From positions 62,001-126,000 of the forward strand of contig JAJFKL010000018.1 of assembly GCA_021773235.1 (NCBI GenBank): a DNA stretch of 64,000 nucleotides, given 5' to 3'. The notes below the pieces were generated by a model. The model did no database searches, was not told the DNA's origin, and saw only the letters and a list, made by a program, of their open reading frames with translations. This DNA is from Gammaproteobacteria bacterium (GTDB lineage: Bacteria; Pseudomonadota; Gammaproteobacteria; Eutrophobiales; Eutrophobiaceae). The translations under genes were made by a program, and so were the position numbers. The stretch's first letter is position 1. Every line of letters starts with the position of its first letter. Below are positions 21,814-30,714 of this stretch, piece after piece.

Positions 21814-23025
21814 ATGACTACAATGATTAAAAATTTATTGACTTGGCCATTAATCATTTTTGTTCTATTACTCATATTATTGCTGAGTAGTTATTACGGT
21901 GCATTTCAGTTATCAAACTCCATAACAAATAGTAACAAGTATCTAGAGACAATTACTATTGCCAATAATATTAGTAGTTTTGTTAAACGCGCTGAAGGTC
22001 ACCTATTCTTGTATTTAACACTTGGCAATAAAAGCGACCGAGATAAATTCTTCAGCCGTATGGATTCATTAAAAATGAATTTATCTAAACTAAAAATAAA
22101 TAATAAATTTGATGCTGATTCTAAACTTGATTCCGCAAACGAAATGTTCTACCTGGGAATGAGCTTAATCGATTATAAAGATGAGTCAATTTCAAAAAAC
22201 TCTGAATTTCTTTTTGAATCACACAAGGAAAAATTACTTTCATTCCATAGCTTAAGTAGTGAAATAAGAATAGCTGGGGTAGACCTGATAAATCAAACTA
22301 CGAGTCACCTTGATATAAGTTCAGAAACAACTCTTGAGCATTCTAAAATAGTTTATCTTCTAATTTTACTTTCAGGAGTAGCGTGTCTTTTATTAATCGT
22401 ATTAGAGATTAAAAAACGCACTGATGATTTAGAATACTCGCAGAAACTTGCTTATGACCTGGATAAAATATCCAACACCGATGAACTTACAAAAATAGGT
22501 AACAGAAGATCATTTAATTCGGTGTTTGTCACAGAATGGCAACGAGCCATACGCAATAAAAAATCAATTGCCTTAATGATAATTGATATAGATTTTTTTA
22601 AGTTATTCAACGATACATATGGTCATATTGAAGGAGACAAGTGTCTGACAATTGTAGCCCAGTCATTACGCTCGTGTATGAAAAGACCCGCAGATTCTAT
22701 TTGGCGCTATGGTGGAGAAGAGTTTGCAATAATATTGCCTGACACTGATAACGCTTATAATCTTGCTGAAATCTGCAGGAAAGCAATTGAAAACTTACAA
22801 ATACCACATAGCTCATCAGCTGTATCAAAGGTTGTCACCATAAGCATCGGTATTTGTATTTGCACCCCTGATCAAGAGACTAATTCAATATCTTTCATAA
22901 TCAATGTCGATAAAGCACTCTATCGCGCTAAAAATTCTGGTCGCAACAGAGTTTGTACAGATAATGATAAAGATGATACGAATGTTGTAGACATTACAAC
23001 GACAAACAACGATACCAAACAATAA
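21814..23025 (+). CDS. Membrane-bound diguanylate cyclase (GGDEF)
   Basis: Makes cyclic di-GMP from two GTP. The 403 residues comprise TM1 (about 10-30), a periplasmic helical sensor of about 140 residues without recognised fold, TM2 (about 178-198) and a C-terminal GGDEF domain. The active site is GGEEF at about 300-304. The RxxD inhibitory site is present five residues before it (RPADSIWRY), so product inhibition is expected. TDELTKIGNRRSF starts the catalytic domain. A possible effector in this window is the GspE-like ATPase with MshEN repeats at 36.4 kb. It stands alone on the plus strand. Confidence 0.94.
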   Translation: MTTMIKNLLTWPLIIFVLLLILLLSSYYGAFQLSNSITNSNKYLETITIANNISSFVKRAEGHLFLYLTLGNKSDRDKFFSRMDSLKMNLSKLKINNKFDADSKLDSANEMFYLGMSLIDYKDESISKNSEFLFESHKEKLLSFHSLSSEIRIAGVDLINQTTSHLDISSETTLEHSKIVYLLILLSGVACLLLIVLEIKKRTDDLEYSQKLAYDLDKISNTDELTKIGNRRSFNSVFVTEWQRAIRNKKSIALMIIDIDFFKLFNDTYGHIEGDKCLTIVAQSLRSCMKRPADSIWRYGGEEFAIILPDTDNAYNLAEICRKAIENLQIPHSSSAVSKVVTISIGICICTPDQETNSISFIINVDKALYRAKNSGRNRVCTDNDKDDTNVVDITTTNNDTKQ

Positions 23026-23047
23026 AGTAATTTCCAGCTAGAACGAT

Positions 23048-23461
23048 TTACTTTGGAAATTCATCATGAGTTGGTAGATCGTATGTACTCTCAAACCATA
23101 CCGCCTTTGATTGCCAAAATATATTTGCCGTTGGTCTTAATCCCGGGTCTTCATCCAGTGTACCCGCCGTGACAACTATATTTTTACCTCCTTGTACTGC
23201 CCAAGGTAATGATGACCCACATTGCTTACAAAAAGTAGATGCAAAATATTTTGCGTCAGGGTGTTCATAACGTCCGAGAAGTTCCTCGCCTTTAGTCCAT
23301 TTAAATCGTTCAGGAGGCACGAATAAATTGGATGCATGCGCACTGCCACTAGACTTTCTGCACCGGGAACAATGGCAATACTGAAATATTTTAAATGGCC
23401 CTTCAATCTCATAAGCCACCTCACCACACAAACAACTTCCTTTTATACTCTTATTAGTCAT
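23048..23461 (-). CDS. GFA family (glutathione-dependent formaldehyde-activating-like) zinc protein
   Basis: A 137-residue protein with the GFA (Mss4-like) fold: GSCLCGEVAYEIEG, then CHCSRCRKSSGSAHASN and FCKQCGSSLPW, giving the paired CxC and CxxC zinc ligands. The family is named after Paracoccus Gfa, which was reported to condense formaldehyde with glutathione, though most members have unknown substrates. In a genome with fhs and mtdB a C1 role is conceivable but unproven. It lies 29 bp downstream of the SDR gene on the same strand. Confidence 0.87.
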   Translation of the reverse strand: MTNKSIKGSCLCGEVAYEIEGPFKIFQYCHCSRCRKSSGSAHASNLFVPPERFKWTKGEELLGRYEHPDAKYFASTFCKQCGSSLPWAVQGGKNIVVTAGTLDEDPGLRPTANIFWQSKAVWFESTYDLPTHDEFPK

Positions 23462-23490
23462 ACAGGCTCCTTAAACTTATAATCACGTAC

Positions 23491-24255
23491 TCATTCATGA
23501 TTCGCGGAATTTTGCCCCGTGTTGGTTAATGATTCTCCACCATCAACAAATAATATTTGCCCACAAACAAAATCATTAGTTAACAAATATAGTAATGCTT
23601 GTGCAATATTCTCAGTCTGCCCTTGTTGCTTTAGCGGAATACCCTCAATACGCCAATCAATATAATCCTGACTACGAACGCTGGCAGGTAAAACTACACC
23701 TGGAGCAATCCCATTGACCCGCACATCTGGAGCTAACTCCACTGCAGCTAAGCGAGTAAATTCAGCCAAGGTTTTTTTCGACAACACGTAGGCTGAATAT
23801 TGATACTGATTAAATGCTATCTTGTTATCAATAATATTAACCACATTTCCGCTTTTACACTGCTGTGCGAAAGCTTGCGTCAGGAAGTATGGCGCCTGGA
23901 AGTTAACCTTGAACTGTCTTTCAAGTATAAGTTCTGGTGTTTCCATCATTGTTGCCTGATCGTATACAGAGGCACTATTTATTAATACATTCAGATCTGG
24001 GAATTTTTTTCGTACATTAGCAATTAAATCACTGACATCATTCTTTCCGCTAAAATCAAACTGAAAAGTCTCACAGTTAACATCCGTTGTTCTTAACTCT
24101 TCTGCTGTTATTTCGGCTTGTTCAGATGACGAGTTGTAATGAATAGCCAGGTTATAACCTGCGTTTGCCAAAGTCGTACAGAAAACCTTCCCTAATCTAA
24201 CAGCGCCTCCTGTGATTAGTGCGGTACCTTTTGACATTTTTTTTGAATGCGGCAT
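23491..24255 (-). CDS. Short-chain dehydrogenase, pteridine-reductase/FolM-like
   Basis: NAD(P)H-dependent SDR of 254 residues. The cofactor motif TGGAVRLGK has the TGxxxRxG form typical of pteridine reductases and FolM rather than the usual TGxxxGxG. NSASVYD and the catalytic YVLSK (Tyr-x3-Lys) follow. It is divergent from folK, which supports reduction of a dihydropterin. FolM makes tetrahydromonapterin or rescues dihydrofolate reduction. MSKGTALITGG at residue 7 (24237) is an alternative start. The specific substrate is inferred from motif and context. Confidence 0.78.
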   Translation of the reverse strand: MPHSKKMSKGTALITGGAVRLGKVFCTTLANAGYNLAIHYNSSSEQAEITAEELRTTDVNCETFQFDFSGKNDVSDLIANVRKKFPDLNVLINSASVYDQATMMETPELILERQFKVNFQAPYFLTQAFAQQCKSGNVVNIIDNKIAFNQYQYSAYVLSKKTLAEFTRLAAVELAPDVRVNGIAPGVVLPASVRSQDYIDWRIEGIPLKQQGQTENIAQALLYLLTNDFVCGQILFVDGGESLTNTGQNSANHE

Positions 24256-24345
24256 ATTAAGTATCTTACCCTGTAACGTATATTTAGAGTTTATCCAGTT
24301 TGAATAAACTTAACGAATTTAATTTTTGTTAGATAATAACAGTTT

Positions 24346-24759
24346 ATGATATCAACTATTATTTCAGTCGGTTCAAACATAGAACCTCATAAAAATTGTG
24401 AGGCCGCTAAAGAAATTTTACTAGCGGAAACGACCTTCAAGGGGAAAGCCAAGTATATCGTTACTAAACCATGGGGTTATGAAGATCAGGCTGATTTTTT
24501 AAATGGTGCATTTTGGCTAGAAACTGAGTCTGACTTTAAAACATTTAATAACTATCTTAAAACTGTTGAAAAACGACTGGATAGAATCAAACATGGTAAT
24601 AAAGCTGGCCCACGTACAATTGATTTGGATATTGTCATCTGGAACAACGAGATAATTGTTGATGATTTTTATGATAAGGATTTTGTTCGAATACCAGTCT
24701 CAGAGTTGATTGAGACTCACTCCCTAATTATCAAGGGATACTCTAATCAAGAGTGCTGA
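24346..24759 (+). CDS. folK: 2-amino-4-hydroxy-6-hydroxymethyldihydropteridine diphosphokinase
   Basis: FolK transfers pyrophosphate from ATP to hydroxymethyldihydropterin in folate synthesis. The 137 residues are shorter than E. coli FolK (159). Motifs are VGSNIEPHKN at the N-terminus, FLNGAFWLET and GPRTIDLDIVIW, where the two Asp bind magnesium. The region between these is compact, so a substrate loop may be shortened. folB and folP are not adjacent. It is divergent from the pteridine-reductase-like SDR, with 90 bp between, suggesting a shared pterin theme. Confidence 0.9.
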   Translation: MISTIISVGSNIEPHKNCEAAKEILLAETTFKGKAKYIVTKPWGYEDQADFLNGAFWLETESDFKTFNNYLKTVEKRLDRIKHGNKAGPRTIDLDIVIWNNEIIVDDFYDKDFVRIPVSELIETHSLIIKGYSNQEC

Positions 24760-24762
24760 TAA

Positions 24763-25359
24763 TCAGGGTGTATATAGCTCTTTATAGAACCCGCTAGTCG
24801 AAAGATGTACCTCTATTGGTTCTGAACCTTTATTTTGCCAATACCATCCATGCGTTCCATCAAAAGGAGCGATAAAAGTGCCACTAGTTTTAGTTTCGTT
24901 ATCGCCCTCCCAATAACTTGTGAACTCATCTCCTACTGCATCAAGTGCTTCACCATGCATATCAAAGTATGCGACACCACCCTTCACTTCCCAATTAAAA
25001 ACAAAGTTTTCACTTTTATTCATTATCGCTTTTATCTCAGCCCCTTGGTTTGGCAGTAATCTCAATGTCATCGTGTCAGAACGAAAGGGAGTTGTACTTT
25101 TCCGTACTGGCTCAATAACAGAAGCTGATTCAAGCTCTTCGGATTGGCTTGGTGTGTTCACACTCTTAGACTCACTAGCAATACTCATTTGAGTTAACCC
25201 CATCTTGTCTCCAAGACCTGTTGGGTCAACACCATACTCTGCCGGTAATATTATCGTGACAAGTAAAATACACCCTGTAAAAAAGGCAACAAAAGTTGCT
25301 TTGATTAGGCTTTTGCTAGATGGAAGTCCTTCATCATTCAAATCCGATATATCATGCAC
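24763..25359 (-). CDS. Transmembrane anchor protein, HupE partner
   Basis: A roughly 198-residue protein. It has a cytoplasmic tail with LPSSKSL, one membrane helix (FVAFFTGCILLVTIILP) followed by AEYGVDPTGLGDKMGL, and a C-terminal beta domain with THGWYWQNKGSEPIEVHL. I recall this layout as a transmembrane anchor protein commonly beside HupE/UreJ genes. The track start (GTG 25392) overlaps hupE; I choose the GTG at 25359 (MHDISDL), which has GAGG eight nt upstream and clears the hupE stop by 10 nt. Function unknown; probably part of the same membrane unit as HupE. Confidence 0.72.
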   Translation of the reverse strand: MHDISDLNDEGLPSSKSLIKATFVAFFTGCILLVTIILPAEYGVDPTGLGDKMGLTQMSIASESKSVNTPSQSEELESASVIEPVRKSTTPFRSDTMTLRLLPNQGAEIKAIMNKSENFVFNWEVKGGVAYFDMHGEALDAVGDEFTSYWEGDNETKTSGTFIAPFDGTHGWYWQNKGSEPIEVHLSTSGFYKELYTP

Positions 25360-25369
25360 ATTATTTTCC

Positions 25370-26068
25370 TCAAGCAGTAATAAAGTAACCACTTAGTTGG
25401 TAACCCATCAGCACAAACCCAGCACACATTAAAACCACATTGGTATTAAATGCCTGCTTTACAAAAACATCGCTACCACGCCAAAAATTCATCCCAATTA
25501 AAATCGCAGCTAAAGCAAGTAATTGACCAATCTCTACGCCAATATTGAAAGCGACTATATTGGCAACCAAGCCTTCTTCTGAAAGAGTAAAGTCTTGTAA
25601 CTTTGTAGCAAGACCAAAGCCATGAAAAAAACCGAAGATAAGTACTGCTGCTTTTGTGTTCGGCTGAAACCCAAGCCAGCGTTTAAATGCACCAAGATTA
25701 TCCAGCGCCTTATAGACAACAGAAAATCCAATTATTGCATCTACGATATAGGGATTAACGTGCGTTCCACTCAACACACCGTAGAGCAAAGTAACACTGT
25801 GCCCAACCGCAAACAACGTGACATAGACTGCAACGTCTTTCATCTTATAGAGAAAGAAAATCACACCTATTAGAAATAACAGGTGATCATATCCAGTCAC
25901 CATATGTTTAGCGCCTAGATAAATGAAAGGAAGAATTTGAGCGCCATTGGCTTGCTCAATAAATGTGGCATCTCCTTCTGCCACACCATGAGCATAAACC
26001 AAAGACGTCAATGCAACGGTGACGGGTAATGCAAAGATAAGATTAAAAAGTATTTTGCGTTGGTTCAC
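25370..26068 (-). CDS. HupE/UreJ family membrane protein
   Basis: A 232-residue protein with a signal peptide ending near LVYAHG and about six membrane helices. KHMVTGYDHLLFLIGVIFF and VGHSVTLL, together with FFHGFGLA, give the family's conserved His/Asp pattern. HupE and UreJ relatives are thought to transport nickel or cobalt, but no hydrogenase, urease or metal chaperone gene is near. It forms a two-gene unit with the anchor protein. Confidence 0.88.
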   Translation of the reverse strand: MNQRKILFNLIFALPVTVALTSLVYAHGVAEGDATFIEQANGAQILPFIYLGAKHMVTGYDHLLFLIGVIFFLYKMKDVAVYVTLFAVGHSVTLLYGVLSGTHVNPYIVDAIIGFSVVYKALDNLGAFKRWLGFQPNTKAAVLIFGFFHGFGLATKLQDFTLSEEGLVANIVAFNIGVEIGQLLALAAILIGMNFWRGSDVFVKQAFNTNVVLMCAGFVLMGYQLSGYFITA

Positions 26069-26171
26069 AAAATGTCATCTTGATTTAAAAGATGATTAAC
26101 CAGTAATACTCTCACCTTATGTTAAAACCATTGCACCAATGAAGTAATGACAAGCTAGCTTGCCAACAACA

Positions 26172-26894
26172 TCAATACATATGTTGACCACCATTGATGC
26201 TTAGAGTGGAACCGGTAATAAAACCGGAGTCATCACTTGCCAGAAAACAAACACCTTCAGCGATCTCTTCTGGTTTACCCAGTCTTTTAACCGGAATTTT
26301 TGCGATAATTTTCTCTAGTACATTTTCAGGAACAGCACGCACCATTTCTGTGTCGATATATCCTGGTGCGATCGCATTAACTGTTATTCCCTTGCCCGCA
26401 CCCTCTTGTGCTAATGCCTTGGTAAAACCATGAATGCCTGATTTGGCGGCGGCATAGTTAACCTGACCATACTGACCTGCTTGGCCGTTGATAGAACCAA
26501 TATTGATGATCCTGCCAAAACCTGTTTCGCGCATATGTTCAATAACCAATCGGCTCAAATTAAAACACGAACTAAGATTTGTTCTAATAACATCTTCCCA
26601 TTGATCGACTTCCATTCTATTGATGGTTGTATCTCGTGTGATGCCGGCATTGTTAACCAAGACCTCTACCGGTCCAAGCTCTGCTGTTATTTTTTTAATC
26701 CCTGCTTCACAAGCAGCGAAATCACCAACATCAAATTTATAGGTGGCAATTCCTGTTTGTTTTGTAAATTCCTCTGCCTTTTGGTCGTTACCAGCATAAT
26801 TTGCTGCAACTGTATAACCTCTATCTTTTAATGCAATACTGATCGCTTCACCAATACCACGTGATCCACCTGTTACTAATGCAACTCTTGCCAT
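26172..26894 (-). CDS. phbB: Acetoacetyl-CoA reductase
   Basis: SDR enzyme that reduces acetoacetyl-CoA to (R)-3-hydroxybutyryl-CoA with NADPH, the second step of polyhydroxybutyrate synthesis. The 240 residues show TGGSRGIGEAI, NNAGITRDTTINRM, GSINGQAGQYGQVNYAAAKSG (catalytic Ser, Tyr, Lys) and a PGYIDTEMV-INGGQHMY C-terminus typical of PhaB. FabG is the alternative, but QHMY and NGQAGQYGQ favour PhaB. The ribosome-binding site AGGAGAGG is good. No phaA or phaC adjoins. An FNR-type box lies about 200 bp upstream. Confidence 0.93.
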   Translation of the reverse strand: MARVALVTGGSRGIGEAISIALKDRGYTVAANYAGNDQKAEEFTKQTGIATYKFDVGDFAACEAGIKKITAELGPVEVLVNNAGITRDTTINRMEVDQWEDVIRTNLSSCFNLSRLVIEHMRETGFGRIINIGSINGQAGQYGQVNYAAAKSGIHGFTKALAQEGAGKGITVNAIAPGYIDTEMVRAVPENVLEKIIAKIPVKRLGKPEEIAEGVCFLASDDSGFITGSTLSINGGQHMY

Positions 26895-27059
26895 TTTCCC
26901 TCTCCTGATTTATTACTGTTTTGATATATTAAATTATGATTATTTCTTATTATATTAGGGGTTTTAGCCCTTTAAAATTGACGCATATAACTTTACTCTC
27001 CTACCACTCAATTTGGTAGAGCCGATTGGATTTAATAGAACCTAACTCACCCAGCTCGA

Positions 27060-27100
27060 ATTCTAAATTGGCATAAGTTTTGGCTATTGATTTAAATCAA
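27060..27100 (-). promoter_or_regulatory. FNR/ANR-type box and -10 candidate upstream of phbB
   Basis: TTGATTTAAATCAA at 27087-27100 is a perfect TTGAT-N4-ATCAA palindrome. Reading the minus strand, a TAGAAT hexamer (27065-27060) is centred about 31 nt downstream, the geometry of a class II (-41.5) FNR-activated promoter. phbB is the only gene it can drive directly, because the plus strand downstream has no start and arfB ends here. Confidence 0.7.
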
Positions 27101-27138
27101 ACATTAACTCACTTTTATCATTTCTGTCTGGATAAATA

Positions 27139-27567
27139 TCAGGAATCCGCAACTCTCCCTCGTAATGCCTTTGTCCTTCCCCGCTGAGTTTTACTATCCA
27201 TCCTCTTTTTCTTGGCATTCTTACTCGGTTTAGTTGGTCGCCTTACTTTCTGCACGACTGCCGCAGCATCTATCAATTCCTCTAAACGCTCAAACGCATC
27301 AGCCCGATTCTTATCTTGAGTTCGAAACTGTTGCGCCTTGATAATGACAACACCTTCACTACTAATACGCCGATCGCGTAACGCTAAAAGTCGCTTTTTA
27401 ATATTGTTCGGGAGTGAAGAGGCATTAATATCAAATCGCAAATGTATCGCAGAAGAGACTTTATTTACATTCTGACCTCCTGCTCCCTGTGCGCGGATTG
27501 CAGTAAGCTCAACCTCATCATCAGAAATGTTAAAACGATCAGATGAGCCAATTTTGGCTGAGATCAT
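27139..27567 (-). CDS. arfB: Ribosome-rescue peptidyl-tRNA hydrolase ArfB (YaeJ)
   Basis: Release-factor-like protein that frees peptidyl-tRNA from ribosomes stalled on broken mRNA. ELTAIRAQGAGGQNVNKVSSAIHLRFDI contains the catalytic GGQ. The basic C-terminal tail (KKKRMDSKTQRGRTKALRGRV) is the part that reaches into the empty mRNA channel in ArfB. The track start at 27645 lies inside the upstream gene; I choose the ATG at 27567 (MISAKIG), which gives 142 residues, close to the E. coli length. It follows the DUF2189 gene by 16 bp on the same strand. Confidence 0.92.
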   Translation of the reverse strand: MISAKIGSSDRFNISDDEVELTAIRAQGAGGQNVNKVSSAIHLRFDINASSLPNNIKKRLLALRDRRISSEGVVIIKAQQFRTQDKNRADAFERLEELIDAAAVVQKVRRPTKPSKNAKKKRMDSKTQRGRTKALRGRVADS

Positions 27568-27583
27568 TTCAGCACTAGAACGA

Positions 27584-28393
27584 TCAAACCACCGCCTTTT
27601 TATAAATATGCCATGTGGTATGCCCAAGCACAGGCAAAACAACAAGCAAACCTAAGAATGCTGGAATAAATGATGCCATTACCGCGAGGGTAACGAACAC
27701 ACCCCATGAGAGCATTACTATGGGACTTTTAAATACCGTGCTAACACTGGTAATCATGGCTGTAATAAAATCTATATCACGTTCTAATAATATGGGGAAG
27801 GAAACTACTGTGATCGAAAACAGAAATAGTGCCAAAAACGCACCCACTACATGACCAACTATTACAAAAGTCCAACCCTGCGGTGTAAATGCGACGATCT
27901 CAAAGAATTCAGGCCAAGTAGAAAATGACAATTTTCCAAGGATTAAGGCGATGAGAAGCCGAACCTGATACATCCAAATCCAAAATACGAAGAGCATGAC
28001 AAAGGCCATCCACCGTAATTCACGACTGGCTTGGTTCCACACTACCGCGAGTATTTCATTCCAGAATAATGGTTGTCCCGACTGAAGTCGGCGACTGACT
28101 TCATAAAGACCAACAGCAGCGAATGGTCCAATTAATGGAAAACTAATCATCACCGGATAGATCATCCAGATTTTTTTCCAGACTAGTAAGGATTGGATAA
28201 TAAATATCCCGCCAAGAGCAAAGACACCACCGAAAAATAAACCAAAAGCTGTAGCTTTACGGAAATCAGATATACCGTTGCTAAAACACGCTTTGAGGTC
28301 ATCAAAAGTCAACGCGTTGACGACAGGCATAGGCGTAAGTGGTTCGCGAACCACTGCTTCAACTTTATTATCGTCTATTTTATTGTCTGACAT
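27584..28393 (-). CDS. DUF2189 integral membrane protein
   Basis: A 269-residue inner-membrane protein. A short charged N-terminus is followed by LTFDDLKACFSNGISDFRKATAFGLFFGGVF and about six hydrophobic helices. AVGLYEVSRRLQSGQ after the second helix and the long helix pairs fit the DUF2189 family, known from proteobacteria and sometimes placed near cytochrome oxidase genes. Function unknown. It is probably co-transcribed with arfB. Confidence 0.85.
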   Translation of the reverse strand: MSDNKIDDNKVEAVVREPLTPMPVVNALTFDDLKACFSNGISDFRKATAFGLFFGGVFALGGIFIIQSLLVWKKIWMIYPVMISFPLIGPFAAVGLYEVSRRLQSGQPLFWNEILAVVWNQASRELRWMAFVMLFVFWIWMYQVRLLIALILGKLSFSTWPEFFEIVAFTPQGWTFVIVGHVVGAFLALFLFSITVVSFPILLERDIDFITAMITSVSTVFKSPIVMLSWGVFVTLAVMASFIPAFLGLLVVLPVLGHTTWHIYKKAVV

Positions 28394-28596
28394 AATTTGA
28401 ATTTATATCTAAACTTATCTATATAGTAATACAACCGTATCAAAATTCAACAGTCACGGTTTTACAGTGTGTGTTTGTCTATTTTAGCGTATTCATTCTA
28501 GATGTTTTCCAATTCTTGGGCATAGATTGAAAGGCTAGATACCTCAGAGATAGCATCAAGTTATTTACAGCGAATAAAGCAATATTCTGCCTGTAA

Positions 28597-29214
28597 TTAC
28601 CATTGTTGTAAGAAATTGCGAATTTTATTCTTGGGAGTTTTAGATAGTTTTTGAATTAGCGTAAATGGAATCGGATCTATAGCGTATTGTTCAGTGATAT
28701 TTTCCAACATCGCCAACCATAGCTTCGTAGTCATTTCTGAATCATATAAAGCTCGGTGAAAAACGCCGTCTGTTGGAATATTTATGTAGTCTACTAAGGT
28801 ACCTAATTTATGATTAGGAGAGCCTTGATATATTCTTCTAGCCGTCAATAGAGAACATGCAAAATGACCCGTGTATGTCCGAGATATTCTAGCCAACTCT
28901 GCATCAAGAAAACGCTTATCAAACGAAGCATTGTGGGCGACCAGATTATAACCATTAATAAAGTCAGCAAATCTATGCATTACCTCTATACAAGGAGGAG
29001 CATCTTTCAACATGCTATTAGTTATACCCGTATAGTCTTCAATGAAACTATCAATACGTCGCCCAGGATTCATTAACTCCTGAAAACGCGCTACTACTTC
29101 TCCATCTTCGATTCGTACAGCCCCAATCTCTATCGCACGATCACCATAGTCAGGAGAAAGACCTGTCGTCTCAAAATCCAGTACGACAACAGTATTTGCC
29201 TTAGTCATAATCAA
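28597..29214 (-). CDS. DnaQ-like 3'-5' exonuclease (DEDDh)
   Basis: A 205-residue single-domain exonuclease. Exo I is VLDFETTGLSPDYGD (Asp, Glu), Exo II is LVAHNASFDKRFLDAEL (Asp) and Exo III is FHRALYDSEMTTKLW (His, Asp), giving the full DEDDh set. The family trims 3' ends of DNA or RNA; this short form resembles stand-alone PolC/DnaQ-type enzymes rather than the replicative epsilon subunit, since no clamp-binding tail is evident. It follows chaN by 3 bp and ends the efpL run. Confidence 0.9.
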   Translation of the reverse strand: MIMTKANTVVVLDFETTGLSPDYGDRAIEIGAVRIEDGEVVARFQELMNPGRRIDSFIEDYTGITNSMLKDAPPCIEVMHRFADFINGYNLVAHNASFDKRFLDAELARISRTYTGHFACSLLTARRIYQGSPNHKLGTLVDYINIPTDGVFHRALYDSEMTTKLWLAMLENITEQYAIDPIPFTLIQKLSKTPKNKIRNFLQQW

Positions 29215-29217
29215 TAA

Positions 29218-30207
29218 TTACTTTTTATGGTGTTTTTTAAAAGAAAGACAAGGATCTTCTCTGGTAGCACGAGCAGTAAACCAAACATAATCAAAGGGGA
29301 ATTTCATGTTGTCCCAGTATTTTTGATATGCGGCAATATCAACACTGTCTTGTTCTACTTCAAGCAGTGCAATCGATATAATTTTCTCTTCTTTATCTTG
29401 CGAAGATAGATACACTGGTACACCACGATCATTACGTACATGTCCACGACCAGCAACAAGCACCCTTCTATCTGCATCGGCATTCAACAAACTTAATGCC
29501 ATAGTAACATCACGAATCCGCTGACCCTTCATCATTGGTTCTGCTGATTCTAGATCTATCATCCCACAATGAGATGAGATGATCTCTTTTCGTAAATTGG
29601 CTTCCATCTCCTGTGTTAATGAAACTTCGGTCATTAACTTTTCAGTCTCAATCGGTAAACCGCTCTCGTTATTTTGAATAAACTTATAAAGTTTATGCCG
29701 TTCTATATTTGCTGGCAGCATTTTAAGTCCTGCGTGTAAAACACTATCGAAGAGTTCTTTGTAATAATCTTCGTATTGCCAGGCTGATTTATAATGATTT
29801 AACAACGTAATCAAATCATTAGAGGTTTTGATATCTCTGCCCGCCATTAATTCGGCCTGTGTGTCGTCGATCATTTCAAACGACACGCTGGTGGAAAATG
29901 ATTGCCTTGCTAACTCACCGATTACCCAAGCCTGATTTTCGTGATGCTTAATATTATCGTGTGTTTCCCCCAATAATATATATTTGCTCTCTAAAATACT
30001 GCTTAACAAATTCGCTTTATTGATGAATCGACCATTTTTAATATCATAAATTTTGTCATTCAGGACATGTCCCTGTAAAACCAATGGATATGATTCTATT
30101 TGTTCCTTACTCTCTAGCGGATACGGCAAGCATACAAAAATTAAAATTAATAAAAAAGCACATGACTGTTTCAAGGGTTGATACGAGTTAGTTTTGAACA
30201 TAATCAA
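29218..30207 (-). CDS. ChaN-family haem-binding-type protein
   Basis: A 329-residue exported protein with an N-terminal hydrophobic signal (about 14-30). The ChaN/DUF399 hallmarks are ILLGETHDNIKHHENQAWVIGEL, SFEMIDDTQAELM and VLVAGRGHVRNDRGVPVYL. In Campylobacter the homologous ChaN binds haem and acts in iron uptake; here no haem transport genes adjoin, so its role is open. Unlike typical ChaN lipoproteins, I do not see a clean lipobox. It is the third gene of the efpL-DUF1499-chaN-exonuclease run. Confidence 0.86.
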   Translation of the reverse strand: MIMFKTNSYQPLKQSCAFLLILIFVCLPYPLESKEQIESYPLVLQGHVLNDKIYDIKNGRFINKANLLSSILESKYILLGETHDNIKHHENQAWVIGELARQSFSTSVSFEMIDDTQAELMAGRDIKTSNDLITLLNHYKSAWQYEDYYKELFDSVLHAGLKMLPANIERHKLYKFIQNNESGLPIETEKLMTEVSLTQEMEANLRKEIISSHCGMIDLESAEPMMKGQRIRDVTMALSLLNADADRRVLVAGRGHVRNDRGVPVYLSSQDKEEKIISIALLEVEQDSVDIAAYQKYWDNMKFPFDYVWFTARATREDPCLSFKKHHKK

Positions 30208-30265
30208 GAGGCGTTTTTTCTAAATATTTATAGTCTTAAGTAAAACTGTACATCTGCTATTGATC

Positions 30266-30700
30266 TTATTTTTGAAATCGCTGTCGAATTCTTTCAATTC
30301 GACATCGATTAACACCAAAATCACTATAACCGACACGGGAAGATGAGCGTATTTGGAACACCCCTTGCTCTGGCTCTAATGTAAACTCAATATCGTCTAC
30401 AAACCTGAATATAAGACTACGTATTTCACCGTGAAGATAGTTCGTCTGCTCCGTAATTATAGTTACCCGTTTTTCTGTCAATAATGCTGCTTTGAGCCTT
30501 TTCATCGCTACTTCGGTTTGATCGTCAAAGGTTAGTGGCGCAATAAAGTGTGCAGCATCACTAGCCAGACTGGACACACAATTTGGTGAATCAGGGCAAT
30601 TCATATCACTCCCATCTAAATCACGTTGACTCGCGCAGGATGTCAAAGTGATTAATAGTCCGCCAGTAATCATTCTTTGCAGTGTCTCTATCATACTCAT
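30266..30700 (-). CDS. DUF1499 lipoprotein
   Basis: A 144-residue protein with a lipobox LTSC (Cys22) and the DUF1499 pattern CPDSPNCVSSLASD at the mature N-terminus, followed by IEFTLEPEQGVFQIRSSSRVGYSDFGVNRCRIERIR. The family is often envelope-located and of unknown function. It lies 14 bp downstream of efpL and is presumably translated from the same mRNA. Confidence 0.88.
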   Translation of the reverse strand: MSMIETLQRMITGGLLITLTSCASQRDLDGSDMNCPDSPNCVSSLASDAAHFIAPLTFDDQTEVAMKRLKAALLTEKRVTIITEQTNYLHGEIRSLIFRFVDDIEFTLEPEQGVFQIRSSSRVGYSDFGVNRCRIERIRQRFQK

Positions 30701-30714
30701 AAATTATCACTAAT

